Positions 34,580 to 47,020 of a DNA stretch of 64,000 bases are shown in pieces. Source of the stretch: Eudorina sp. 2006-703-Eu-15. Its lineage: Eukaryota; Chlorophyta; Chlorophyceae; Chlamydomonadales; Volvocaceae. The position numbers were made by a program, and so were the translations under genes. The notes under the pieces were generated by a model, which saw only the letters and a program-made list of their open reading frames with translations, was not told the DNA's origin and searched no databases. Within the stretch, counting starts at the first letter, position 1; each line of letters starts with the position of its first letter. Where the stretch lies: positions 132,001 to 196,000 of the forward strand of contig BDSI01000092.1 in the NCBI GenBank assembly GCA_003117195.1. The letters run 5' to 3'.

Positions 34580-35571
34580 ATGGCCACGTGCAGCTTTGAC
34601 AAACCGCACCTTGCGTTGCCACATGCATCCGAACCACAGTTCAAGCCACAACGGCGTATCCGAATCGGCTTAGGTCGTTACGTTTCATTTCCACACTATC
34701 AAAACTCGTACGTATCTGTTTTGCCTAACAATGCTGCGAAAGTTATGGTCAGCGACTCGTCCTCGGGCGGTGACGTCGCCTCCGCCACGGCACAAAATAT
34801 CGCGGCAACGGGTCATTATTCCCCGTCTGTTGCGCCATTTGAGCCCCAAATACCAGATACGGGCGTTATCATGGCCCAAGGCCTGGTTCTAGTGCTAACC
34901 GTCGCTGCCGCGGGGTACTGGTGGCTGGTCTTGGTGCCTTCGGAGCGCGCGGCGCTGGGGCGCAGCAAGCGACTGGGACCCCTCAACTCCTATTTGGAGG
35001 GACTGGAGAGGCCTGAGGCGGAGCATAAACGATGGTGCGAAGCTGGGTTTGGGGGGGAAGGAGGGAGCGCGGTGCATGTACTAATGCTTTACTTGATGCA
35101 GTACACTCGGTGTCGTCACCCCGGCCCCCGGTCCGATGTGACCGGATATCAAAGGACAGCATAAAACAGCATGCCCACGGTTAGGTCATATCATCATAGC
35201 CGCACGATACCCTGAACATCGCGACTTTTGGCCCCTTTCTTCCGTCAAGGCTCGAGCGATGGTTTTACACGGACTGGCTGCGGCAACGAGAGGAGCGACG
35301 ACAGCAGCAGCAGCAGCAGCGGCAACACGGACAGGGGTCGTCTGGGAACCCTTCAGGTATCACCGCTGCGGCGAAGGGTTCCAATTCTTCGGCAGTGGAC
35401 GGCGCACCGGCGGAGGATCCGTACGAAAGCACGCAGCCGGACGACGCCAACCTGCTGCGCCCAGCCGCCTCCACGCCAACGCCCCGCTTCCTCAGCCTGG
35501 ACAACCCTATTGTGGCCACGGGTGCGCTGCTGCTGCTGGCGGCCCTGTCGTCAGGTCTCCTGCAACACTAA
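34580..35571 (+). CDS. Unrecognised two-helix membrane protein, probably plastid
   Basis: Two exons, 34580-35034 and 35250-35571, join in phase (Trp codon split as tg/g) and give about 258 residues. The first 55 or so residues are basic and nearly free of acid residues, like a transit peptide. A membrane helix follows (TGVIMAQGLVLVLTVAAAGY, then WWLVLV), and next a charged segment containing RSKRLGPLNSYLEGLERPEA joined to HKRWLERWFYTDWLRQREER. After that comes a Gln run and a low-complexity linker, and the chain ends with a second helix (NPIVATGALLLLAALSSGLL). I do not recognise the family. A TATA-like gatataaag sits only 15 bases before the ATG; if it is the real TATA box, translation would start downstream, for example at the in-frame ATG near 34745. 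Confidence 0.75.
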
Positions 35572-36524
35572 CCTACTAGGTCTGTGGCTCCAGGGTATGG
35601 CACCTCGTGTACTGTATACCCCACTGGACTTGAAGCTCGCGTGCATGGATGCGGTCTGTGCCGACGTACCGCGCACTGACCTGACCGTGACGGTGTCTGT
35701 GAGGAGCGCGGGGTTTGGCGCGCGCGCGTTCTCTGAACGCTTGGTGCTGTCGACGCTGGAGCCGCAGTCATCGCGGTCGCTGTCGTCCCTTGTGATCAGA
35801 GCGTGGTAAACAATCGCCCAGCCCTGATCGGGCCAGCTGCAATCCACAACAGCCATGGCTCATACAGTACATTAGAGATACCTCGTGGCCCGCGTGAGCG
35901 CCGGTGGAGGCGGCCTGAATAGGAGGATGGTGGCAACACATGAGACCGTGCCTGCTTAGAAAGTGCTAATAACTGCCTATTACCAATGGCACACAAACGC
36001 CCAGTGGCTGGCAGCAGTTTTCAGGTCTTTGCGTTAAGTTGCTTTGAGCAAGGAGTTGAACCTGGCTCGTCTACGCGGACGGGCCGTGCCGGCGGGAAGA
36101 ACCGTCGCAGAAGCGTACCTTAGAGCAGTTCACGAACAGTAGGGGCCAAGGACGGCAGTCGATCAGTGGTCGAGTGGTAACCGTTGGAATTCGCAGTGAG
36201 CGTGTCGAGGTTCATCTTATGCAGCTATCATAACGTCGTGCATGGCGGTGGGTGCATGGAATTCTGGTGTGGGGACTATTTGTTTCATTGGTGGCGCGTT
36301 TGACATGCAGCCCAAGGTTGTAAGTTGTGGAAAGCCAAATGCGATAGTGTGACGGTCTGCCTTCAAGGCTATGCCCCTCGACTGGGGCGCCGAACACTGT
36401 GGGCTCCATCTCGAACCGTCATTCATTCATCGGTCGATGTTTAGTGTGCCATGCATGCACCTACGCCGACGTGTGGTCGCGGGCACCAAGTTGGCAGTCC
36501 GAAGTCATAATAGATTATAGTATC
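35572..36524. other. Intergenic, no gene seen
   Basis: Open frames here are short and unrecognised. A lone cattcattcat at about 36420 resembles a LINE tail, but the LINE body is not beside it. Confidence 0.35.
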
Positions 36525-37063
36525 GGGGGGAGTCTTGCGGTGCGCAGGGCCTGCTCCTGAGGGCTGAGGCACGGGCGCGCCGTCCTCTGTTTTTTAGTAC
36601 CGGTTCACCTACCCGTGGCCCAAGCCGGGGACATGGCCTGCCCTCGGCTGCTCTAGGGGGCCGGACTTCCGTTAGTGTTTTGCCTATCGGTCACGGTGCT
36701 TCGTTGGTTGCGGGGTGCTCCACTAGCGGTCGCTGGGCACTGTCACGAGCCAGGCGTGGGTCTTCCAAGACCTCGAGAGGGTGCAGCGCTGGGTGCTCCA
36801 GGGGTGGTGGTAGCGCGTGCTTGGCGTTATCCACTTCTGCGGATCCCACCCGTTGCTGTGCCTATTTGGGTAGTGTTGCCCCGCTTTGCGCCTCTGCTTG
36901 CTTCGGTGGCTGTCTGGGTGGGGTCATGACCCTCGGTGATTTTTATCCGCGGCATTTAGGTGTGGAGGTGTCTCGCCGCCTTGTCGGTGGGGTCTGCCGG
37001 GGCTTGCCATGGCATCCACTGTTGATCCCTTTTTGGGGTCCGCTGTGATGTTCATTCATGCAG
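36525..37063 (+). mobile_element. LINE fragment E: 3' end, plus strand
   Basis: Inverse copy of the non-coding 3' region in fragments B and C: shared tgtcacgagccaggcgtggg, gtcttccaagacctcgag and ggggtccgctgtgatgttca. It ends in cattcatg. 5' truncated, no coding capacity. Confidence 0.75.
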
Positions 37064-38368
37064 TACCCAGCTGCTCATGTTCAGGCGCATACCTGCACAC
37101 TTATCGGCGGGTCGCCGCTATGGTAGGCAACGGGCAGGCACCCTGAAGGTACCACGAGGCACCCTACGGCACAGAAATCCCTTTTCGGGATCCCCTGTAA
37201 CATGTGATCATCACTGCTCATCTTCCTCGAGCGACACAACCACGCCAGTAAGAAGTGAGACAAACCAGAATGGATAATGAGTATTGTGGATAAGGGGCCC
37301 TTCACGTAAATTTTGCTGATTGCTGCTGCTGATTGGTTTCGAAGCTTTCGGTTTGTGCCCCTCACTGAAACAACGGCTGCCCGTACCCCGTTAAATCGGC
37401 GCAACGCCAGCGCATCGTCCAATGTTCACTTCCTTAGAAAGCGAGAAAATCTGTTGTGGCTCGCTGTTGGTGGCAGTGGTCTGTCGCTTGCCGTAAATCG
37501 AGGAGCAGACGAGACAGCAACCCTTGTGCGCTGTCCTTTCACAGTTTTCGCACTGTTACAATAGTCTGGAACTGATCAAGATGCATTGGCGTTCCAGCAA
37601 GCGCGCGGATCAGCGGAGGGCTGTGAGGTCATGCGGCGTGCGGTTGCGACAGTTGCGATGATCGTTGCGAAAGTTGCGACATACATACGCCACTGGACAT
37701 GAATTTGTGCCTTCACAGACAATCATTTACATTTTTTGGCATAACTTTATGAAAGAGTTGCTGGAAATTTCCTCGTAATGAGTCTGAGATGTACGTCGTG
37801 TGGGCGCTGTACGCCAGTCGGTACAGCGAAACTGCCTTTGCACCAGACGCAGAGAATAGCAGCATACTATCGCGTTGTAAATCTGACAGGCGCACTACAA
37901 GTGATCTTGTATTATTACTTGACGCACACAGGGCGCCTGGCGTATCCCGCCAAAAATAAGTTCCAACCGTGTTAAGTTTCATTCTCGGGGTTCGCCTCGA
38001 CGGCTTCCATTTCGTCACAAACCTCCTGCAGCGTTTGCTTACTATCGTCTGTCTCGAACGTTGGTGATGTTTGAAGCTGCAATTTTTGAATTCGTAAACT
38101 ACCTTTCGTCCCTGCCTGTCAGCTGTAACTCTCATTCTCACCACGAATAGCATAGGGTTGCGTATCAGAGCTTTTTTGTTAAGGAGGCAGGCTTTTCAGC
38201 AGTGCGAGCACACGGTCGTTAATGGAACTCGGCAGCTGCACACGAGCTGAGCGGTGCACCCGCTGCGCATGGGGCTATCTGCAACGTTGCACAGATGGTA
38301 AGTTCTAATTAGATGGTTTGCCCTGTTCAACAGAAGGATCTATTTTCGGATTATGTTCTTTTGACGAT
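37064..38368. other. Intergenic and FHA-RING gene upstream region
   Basis: No gene seen. A good donor (gatg/gtaagt at 38297) paired with an acceptor at 38332 suggests a short intron in the 5' leader of the next gene. Confidence 0.35.
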
Positions 38369-41300
38369 ATGCAAGAACATTGCGCTGCAGTTGGAGACCG
38401 TCCAACGTCGCGTCCCATTGATCTCACCAGAGATTTGATTGTGCTGGGAAGAGGAATGGAGTCACCTGATGGAGCAGCGCGTTCCTTGACCGGGGCTCCG
38501 TGTCCCCTGCAGTGGTTGTCGACAGACGACGAACGCATCAGCCGCTTGCACGCCAGCATCACAGCTCAATGGCAGCAGGAGCATTGCCAACCGTTGGTTT
38601 CGATTGAGGTAAGGGAGATGCACGCGTCATGAAACGCACCAAAAGAATCACGTTCGACTGAACGCCACGGACACCGGTGTGGCACTGCGCGGCAGAATCT
38701 AGCTCCCCTACGACGCAACCGATCAACCAACACGTATGGCAACCTGCAAACGTTTACCGCGCCGTCCGGGTGGGGCCCAGGATCCACCGTGTAACGCTTC
38801 ATCATTCCAAGGTTTGGTCACGTTGCCCAACCACGTTGCTTATTAACCACGGCATCGCATCGCAGGATCACAGTCGCAATGGCACCTTCCTAAACGGCAC
38901 ACTTCTACAGCCGGGTCGCCCCATCGTCCTCAGCCACGGTGACCGTATCTCCTTGGTGTTGTCAGTCAACCCCTTAGCGGAGGTGTCGTATTTGTACGAG
39001 CAAGCCGCACCCGCGGCCCTGGCCGCCATCGCCGAGCAGCGCCGCCTCCAGTGGACCGCGTTGCCTGCGTCCGGCGACACGCGTGGCTCCCTTCCAGAGG
39101 CATCGTACGGCCGTGACGGATGCCGGAGGTCATTGATGTATGAGTCATACGACCCGGCGCCGCCATTAATGGAGGCGGCGGCGGTGTTGCAGTACGGGCA
39201 AACGGCACACGGTGCGGGCGGCGGTAATGGCCGTGATGACGCTGCCCGTGATGACGCTGCGTTAGGCGTGTCTGTACGTGGTAACGACTTCAAAAGAGGC
39301 GAAAGAAGTGAGGGTCATGCGTCTCCACCGCCCCCACCGCCGCCAGCCGAGGCGCCCAGGTCGCCTGATCGTCGTCGCTTGAGCAGGTGCGGACAGAAGT
39401 ACGCACCGTCCCGTCCTGTTGAATTCTGGTCTGGTGTACTAATCGAACAGGAACACTGCGCTCCGGTCAGCGCAACTTCCGTTGGCTGGAGCCATCGTGT
39501 ACTTCACGTCCTCAAGGCCAAACTGGCCCGGCCTCGTGCCCATAACGCAGGGGCGGTTCCATCCCCGACAACACTGGCGGCAGCTCGCTCTGCGGAGTCC
39601 GGCGACGATCACGCCGCGAGCCCCCAACGGAGCCGCTCCGCAGCAGCACCGGCGGCGCGGGCCGCCCCAGCGCTGCCGGCTACCTCAGCCCCGATGAGAA
39701 CGGCGACGTCACCGATGACCTGGTCGAGAGCCCCACTACCACGCCCCGCAGCAGTCGGTTCCCCGTACAGGGTTGTACAATCAGCCCCGTGAATCCCGTC
39801 GATGCCGGCACAGACGCCGCGGCAGGGTCTCCGCCGTCATCAGCAGCACCGCGGCACCGCGTGGGCTCCTCATTGACCTCTTCCCCCGCAACCCGTCAAA
39901 GCTTCCCAGCATCGAACTGGCCCCCATTATCACGGATGCAAATGTCATCGCCGCAGCCCGGTCGACCAAGCAACGCTTCGGCAACGCACTGTGGCTCTCC
40001 TCACAGATCGAGGCCACATGCGCGACAGCCACCGCCTGGTTCCCCTGCCCGCAGCCCAGGCCCTGCCCAAACCCTGGCGGCTACGAGCTCGGTGCCTCTG
40101 CCAACGCCGCAATCGCCACGCGGGCGACCGCTTCCAACTTCTGCCGGCGGGTTTTTCAGTCCTGGCTCCACCGCTAGCGGCAGCACAAGCCGGCCGAGGC
40201 GGCCCTCTAGGCTGCTGCACGTGAGCACGCCGGAGTCCTTGCCTCCGGGTGCGGTGGCGGACAAGGCCGGCGGCGGTAGCAGCCAGCCTGTGCTGCCGGC
40301 GGTGGCGGTGCTGCCTGTTTCTCAGGAGCAGCGGCGGCACGGTGGGATGGACGCACCAGTCGGGGTCGCGGCGAAGCTGGCTGCTGCGTTGGCTGAGCCG
40401 CGAGGTGACCTGCACATCCGCCGCACCAGCCGCACCCGGCATTTTGGCGGGCCCACCGGCTCTGACGGCGGCGAGTCCAGCGACGCCAGCCAGGATGAAG
40501 ACGTCCAGGTGGGCGCAGCTGATAGGCCTGTGCAATGCCGCACATGTGTCGTGTTTGTGGCTTACCTACTTTGCCGCGGCGCAGACCGGCACCGACCTGT
40601 CTGGCACTGGAAAAGAGCTGCTGGTTTTGAAATTCGCAGTGCTTTTACTGCCGAGCTCACGCTCATCCCGTTGCCATCGCATATCACTCAGTCGGGGATG
40701 CGGTAATCGTGCGGGTAATGGGGCTGCCGCCCCACTCCCCAGGAAAGGCACTAGAGGAATGAATGTGCGCAATCAAAGACCGGTATCAGGGCCCGGGTGT
40801 CATGCTCGCGATGGCATACAAGCAATGGCGCAAACGATGGCATCATGGCATGGCCACTCAGACGCAGATGGATCGAGCTTACCTACGCTGCCCGCTTTCA
40901 CTCAATGCGGCCGTGCAGGAGTTCTCTTTCTCCACCGTGCTACGGCCGCAAGTGCAGCCGGCTCCGACGCCGCCGCCGTCCTGCGCCGGCGACTTGCCTT
41001 GCACAACCGCTCCCAGGTCGACTGTCGTCGTCGCCGAGGCCTGCAGCACGAGCACCAGCGGCTCGCGCAACAGCAGGAAGAATAGCAGCAGTAGCGGCGG
41101 TTACGGCAATGGCGACGATGATACCAAGCGCGACCGACTGGAGAGGAACAGCAGCAACATTGTCCATCCCCCCGGTAGCGGCAGCACCGGCAGTAGCGGC
41201 GGGGGAATACCCGTGCCGGCCAGCGCGCCGAGGGCTTCCCCGGGTTACCCGACGACGTCATCGTCGGCACTCGGAAGCAGCAGCGGTGGTGCGGCAGCCG

Positions 41301-44300
41301 GCGGCAGTCGTGCGGCTGCTGCAGTCGTGTCGGCAGAGAGCAGCTCTTCATCTTTTTCCTGGCCTGGTGCACCGCTGGTGCCGGACCGCTTGTTCTCCTC
41401 CGGAAGTGGCGCATCGCTGAGTCCGGATTGCAGGCAGGTCCAGGGGTCCCGGCCAGCCAAGAGCGTCAGATGCGACATACGTGGCTTGCCGGTCTGTCTT
41501 GTTTCTTAGCAACGATAACATGGTGCCTCTATGGATGCCAGTCGGCGCTGATCTTGCGTGTGGAAATCAACCACCCGCCTAGTCCGTTCTTAGCTCCGAA
41601 GCCTTGCGTGGCCTTGCCGGCATCTGGCACTTGCCTGCCTGACTTGATCCCCCCTCCACGTACACTCTATACGCGCAGTCCCGAGAGCCAGAACGATCAG
41701 CTGGTGTTACATCCGGACATTATCCTCCGAAACCGCCATCCTCGCCGCCGCCATACTCGGTACGGCGAGTCCATGGACACGCCATCTTCATACAGCCCCG
41801 GATCCGTGTCGCTGCAGCGACAGGTGCTTCATAATCCCTCTGGCCCAATGGACGTAGAGATTGGGACAGGCAGCTGCAGCCATGGCAGCGTCGAACCGGA
41901 GTACAGCGATGATGTTGAGAGGAGGCTGATTGGCGGAGGTCAGCAGAACCTCAAGCATTGTCAGACAGTGCACGTGTCCTCAAAAGCCTGGCACCAGAGC
42001 CAACAGCAGCACCATCACCAGCACAGAGTGCGAGGGCTAACCGACATGTCAAGACCCTCCACACCAGAGGCGACTCCCGGAAGTGACGTCATAGACTGCA
42101 AACCCGCCGCAGCGCACAGTGTTGGCAGCGGCGCCGCAGCCGCCTACGCCGAGCACATGTGCCCGTACCTGCCGTACACACCGATTACGCTATTGCAGCA
42201 TTTCGATGCACGCCTTAGGAACGGGCAGCAGGATCGTGGCACGCCACAACGGCCCCAGTCCGCGCATGTCCAGCGTGGTCGTGACTTCAGTGTCGGAGGC
42301 GGATGGAGGAGTGTGTGTGGCAGCAGCAATAGCAACGTGGCGCTGGGTGATTCATTGAGCGCATGCGACCGCGATAGCGCTGGTTGCTCAGTAGGCGGCA
42401 GCGCCGCCGCCGAAAGCACCACGAGCTTCAGCGGCGGTGGCGTTAGCCCCGGCTGCAGTTGGGCGGGCACGCCGCCGCAGACGGCCGGTCGCAACGCCGC
42501 CGCTGCCACTGTGTCGGTCCCACAAGGCAGTAGCTCGGTTCCGAGTGATCTGTCATATGTTTGCGGCAGTGATGCGAGCAGTGCCCATCGCTTCGAGCGC
42601 GCGGACAGTGCTGGAGCTCTGGGATTTGGCTACGGCCGCGCCGGCCGTGCCCTGCAGTACTCCGGCAGCACCACACCGGCTCGCTACAGCAACTTTCATA
42701 CCGTGCGACAGTATGTATCCAGATCAGATACCCGAATGCTGGTGTGCCACTCCGAGGGCCGTCTCAACAGCCCCGGCCTTTGCTCCACGGCGCCCTGCTC
42801 CGTCTCGTCCCCGGATGACCACGGAAATCAGCGCGTCGGGAGCTGGGAGTACAGCGACGGCATTCACCCGCGTCCCGCAGGCGGCGTTGTGTGCGGCCGC
42901 GGTGACGAGCTCGGCAGCCAAGGAGAGAAGGTCGACGCCGCACCGGGGTTGTTGCCGGCGGGTTCCGCCGGGCTTCCACGGACCTTGACGCTTCGGCCGC
43001 GGCCGCGCTCCGGAACCCGGTATGCCGAAGGCGCGGCCGACGATAAGTCCGCGGCGGAGGTCCCCAGCACTAGCAGGTACCCTGCCGGCGCCGCCAGCGA
43101 CGAGCTGCTGTGCGGCTTGTGCGGGGAGTACCTGCGGCGGGCCATTGCCGTGCAGCCCTGCGGCCACACGTTTTGCGGCAGCTGCTTGTCACAACACTTT
43201 GCCGCCGGCATGACTGCGGGCGCTAAACTGCGCTGCCCCGAGGGGTGAGTCCAACTGGGTCGGGTACTCGATTCTGGGAGGTTAGAAGCGTGGGGTCGGG
43301 CGGTTCGGCCGTTTACCGGGGCCACTCGCATAGTACTTGGGCTTGAGACTGTGCAGTTCATCGATCCTTTTTTTCTTATTCAAGCCGTTTTGAACACCTG
43401 AATCTGTCCTTGGGCCTGCGCCGGCGTCCTACTTCCCAACCTTGCCCTTGTCGTGGCACCCAATTGTGTGCAGATGCGCCGCCTTTGAACAGCTGACAGT
43501 TAATAAGCCTGCTCGGCGACTTGAGGAGCTAATGCTGGGCTTCCCCGGCGTAACTATGCACAGTCCACGGGCAGTAGATGGCGGGGTCGACGACGGCGAA
43601 GCCGCTGGCCCCACTCTGTCACGCCCTACTCCCAGAGAAGGGCACCGTGCCGGACCCAATCAAACCACTGACATGGCAACGGCGGCAGCGCTTTCTCGAG
43701 CTGGTGACAGCGGTCGCGCCGCGTCGGATCCAGGGCCTTCGGGCGCAGCTCCTCTTGGTGCCGTTACGTCGACAGCGACGGCGCCGCCTCGCTTCGATAA
43801 CGGAGGCGCTGCCGCTGCAGCCAGTCGCGCTGCAGACGCTGGCTCTGCGGCTATTGCCGATCGGGGGAGCTGCCTGGCAAACCAGCCGTCTTGGCAGCCT
43901 TCACCTCGGTCATCACCACTTTCGCTGGCACACTCCCCGTCGCAGCGACCTCTTCACCAGCACTCGCAGGACGGGTCCAGCCCGGGCAGAGCGACTTCAT
44001 CTCCGGTGATGTCCGTCGCTGAACCTGGCACAGACGCATGGCAGGACGCGCAGCACCATCAAGCGGCGGCAGACGCAGTGGAAGGCGTCAACCTGTGCCC
44101 GCTGCCCGATGACGCTCTGCCGATGTCGGCAACACGCGTCCATGTACGACAGGTACGTCTGCGCCGCAACAACCATTGGGCCAACATGTGAGTTGAAAGG
44201 CGCTGCACCAATGTGGTATGTGCTTCGTCAAGTCGTGAAGTCGTGATCCGACGCCGGGCTCATCTGACGGCGGGTCGTGCCCGACTGCAGGCCGAGCACC

Positions 44301-47020
44301 TGCTGCTGAGGCTGCGGGAGGTTCTGGAGCTGCGGCCCGAGCCGCCACCGACTGAGGCAGCGAGGCGCTGCGTCGCGCTCCTGAGCCCACTGACTCGATT
44401 GGCGGCCACATACTCCGAGGTCGGTCGCCGGGCGGCAAAATGGTTGCTGTCAGGTGCATCGCATCGATGGAAATGCATCGGGATATGTGCATTTGTCGGC
44501 CTGGTGCGCGCTCCTGCTCCGCGACCTGGCGTCCAAGGCCGACCTGCGCTTTCTAATTTGTGTCCGATGCGCTGGAGGCTCGGCGAGGGTTAACAGCCCG
44601 CCCATTCCGCCTGCATTGGTTTCCGTTCTCTGGGCCGGCATGACTCGTAACCCATTCGGTCGCTTTCGTTTCCGTTTCAGGTGCGTGAGGCTCTCAGTGC
44701 CATGGGGGCCCTGCAGGGCTGCCTCCTTGTAATGGAGCAGCAGCTGCGCATGGAGCTTCAGCGCGAATGGCAAGAGATCAACATGCGACTCGGCGCCTCA
44801 ATTTCCCTGGAGCAGCAGCAACCGCCGTCGCGGTTGGCCGCTGACCGACCGCAGCATGAAGAACAACAGCGACAGCCGCAACAGCAGGATGAGGCACGAG
44901 CAGAACTACGCAGGCGGAGTGACGTGGAGCACGACGGCTTAAGTGCGTCTGACGACAATCTCAGGCAAGTCGGTGACGGTCGCAGCGGCGTGCGGAGGCC
45001 TGGCGCGTCCACGTCGGTGCAGCCCGGCGCGGGTGAGGACGCGACAGGCGTATGCGCCGGTGCTGATGCGGCCAGGCAGTCACTCCAGGCTCAGCGGTGC
45101 GCATGTGGCCTCATGGGAGCGCTGCTGCGGCCCGTTGGGACGGAGGACAGCTGTCAGCAGTCCAACCAGTGGGCGCTCGCGCGGCTGGGCGGTGTGGAGG
45201 TGCTGCTGCAGCTTATGCGGCGCGCGGTGGCCACCGGCGGCGGCACTACAGCGTGGTTTGTTGCTGACACGGGCGCGGATGGGAATGGCGACCGACAACT
45301 CGAGCCGCGACCACTGCGACGGTTACGGGAGGAAGGGGAACTGCTGGCCGTGTCGGCGCTGACGGTCCTGCGGCTGCTGGTGGCTGGCAACAGCATGACT
45401 CAGGTACATTGGGTAATCAGTAAGACGTGGAACCCGTCTAGAGAGGCAAACTGGATGGTATTACCGGCACGACATGTGCAGCAGAGGCTGCGTGTGACGT
45501 GGATGTGTCGGGCACAGAACAAGGAAATAGTAGCATTGGCAATTGCGCACGCAAGAAAGAGGCCGGAGCGCGTGCCATGCACCATTGCGCAAGCCCTTAC
45601 ACCTCAGCTATCCGTGTCAATTTTGCCACCGTGTAGCTCTCCACTTTTTTCGTAATACACAACGACAATGCAACCCCACGGCCGGTCGGTCCGCCACCTC
45701 TGCAGGCGCACGTTGCTTACGAGGGAGCCACAGCCGTAATTGCCGCCATCCGAGACATGTCCTACAGTGATGCCGTTAAAACGGCGGGGATGCAGCTGCT
45801 GTCAGAAGTGGTTCAAGGTAAGTGCTCCAAGCGTGCCCCAACTGAGGGAGAGCCCGTCGTTCCGTTCGTTCCCATTTGAGGACGCATGGCACGGGCCGCT
45901 GATCAGATATTGATCACCGATTGATCGAACCTAGCTGCGCTCGTCCCTGAAGAGCGCCCACGACGCCGATGGTGGGAGAGCCGGGGACCCGGCGGGTTTG
46001 TAGCGGCGTAGACCTGGCTTGCGTTTAACTTTCTGCATGACCACATTTCACGTCTAGCTCATCGCCGCCACCGTAACGCAGGTGACGACGTCACCCATGT
46101 GGTCATCCGTCTGCAATTCGTGGAGGACGGTGTCATGCGGCTGGCAGCTGCAGCCTTTGGCGGGCGCGGCGGTGGCGACACGGGCCAGACCCGCCGCAGT
46201 GATCCCGACGTGCATGCAGACTTGGCGGGCGCCGGCAGGGGCCCCCTGCTGGCCGCATCCATAACTGCCATGGGCTCCGTGTTCGCGGCATCGGTGAGGA
46301 TTCCCCGCTTTACTTGTCACACAGAGCTCTAGGTCGGACCATTGCAAAGGCCGCCGTTGATGTTTCCTTCGTGCCCTCCCTAATGTAACCGTTACAACCG
46401 TTACCGTGCCCTCCCTGCTGTCTCTTCTTCAGATGCCACGCGCGCTGCGGGTCGCGGCCGTCGCTGAGCTGCGCCGTCTGCGGGTTCTGCCCCGGCTACG
46501 GAGCTGCCTCCGAGGTCTGGAGCTGGAGGCCGCCAATCGGTGAGGAGGAACGTGTCCGGTTGGACGCTGCGGGGGCCCCTCGCAGCTCAGATACAAGGAT
46601 CACAGTCCAGCATATGGCGTGAACGGGCCTGCACACAGGCCCAAACAACAACCAATTTTGGCACTAGGGCGTCTGTTTCTAAATTGTGGCGATTTCCTTC
46701 AGTAGATCGGTATTGGGGTCGATGCCCTGACGTCCCTTTCCTGCTCCTCGTGCCACAGTGGCTCCCGTCGCACTGATAGCCACACCGAAACGAGCGGTGC
46801 GGACGACGCGCTGCTCGCCTCCGGTCGCCGTCTGGAGCGCCGCCTGGACGCGGTGCTTTCTGCCTCTGCCTGGTGGAGGGCCATTCGTGATGAGGGGGAC
46901 GACCCAGGTGGTGGGAGCGGGGGCGTTGAGCTGTCGTGGCGCGGCCTGGCCGTGGCGGCGAGCGCGGGTTTTGCAGCAGGAGCCGCCCTTACGGCAGCAG
47001 TTGTAGCAGCGCTTGTATAA
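38369..47020 (+). CDS. Large FHA-domain plus RING-finger protein with C-terminal membrane helix
   Basis: Exons: 38369-38608, 38866-39386, 39551-40508, 40919-41437, about 41670-43244 (start unresolved), 43474-44152, 44291-44419, 44681-45403, 45706-45817, 46082-46293, 46433-46539, 46759-47020. All other joins keep phase; the product is about 2,000 residues. Exons 1-2 form a forkhead-associated domain (LGRG, ERISRLHASI, HSRNGTFLNG), which binds phosphothreonine. Exon 5 ends in a RING finger (LLCGLCGEYL, QPCGHTFCGSCL, RCPEG/C) completed by exon 6, so ubiquitin ligase activity is likely. Exons 8-10 are helical and leucine-rich (GGVEVLLQLMRR, EGATAVIAAIRDM) and may be ARM-like. The last 25 residues (LAVAASAGFAAGAALTAAVV, then AALV) are a hydrophobic helix at the very C-terminus, like a tail anchor. 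FHA with RING recalls CHFR and RNF8, but length and tail are unlike either. It could be two genes split near 41.5 kb. Confidence 0.72.

Noticed and set aside
36160..36230. tRNA-like A and B box words (gtggtcgagtgg, gaggttcat)
   Set aside because: No consistent cloverleaf pairing and the B box does not match GGTTCGANTCC.
38250..38297. First coding exon of the FHA-RING gene ending at the gtaagt donor
   Set aside because: None of its three frames both has an ATG and joins the FHA frame; it is more likely 5' leader.
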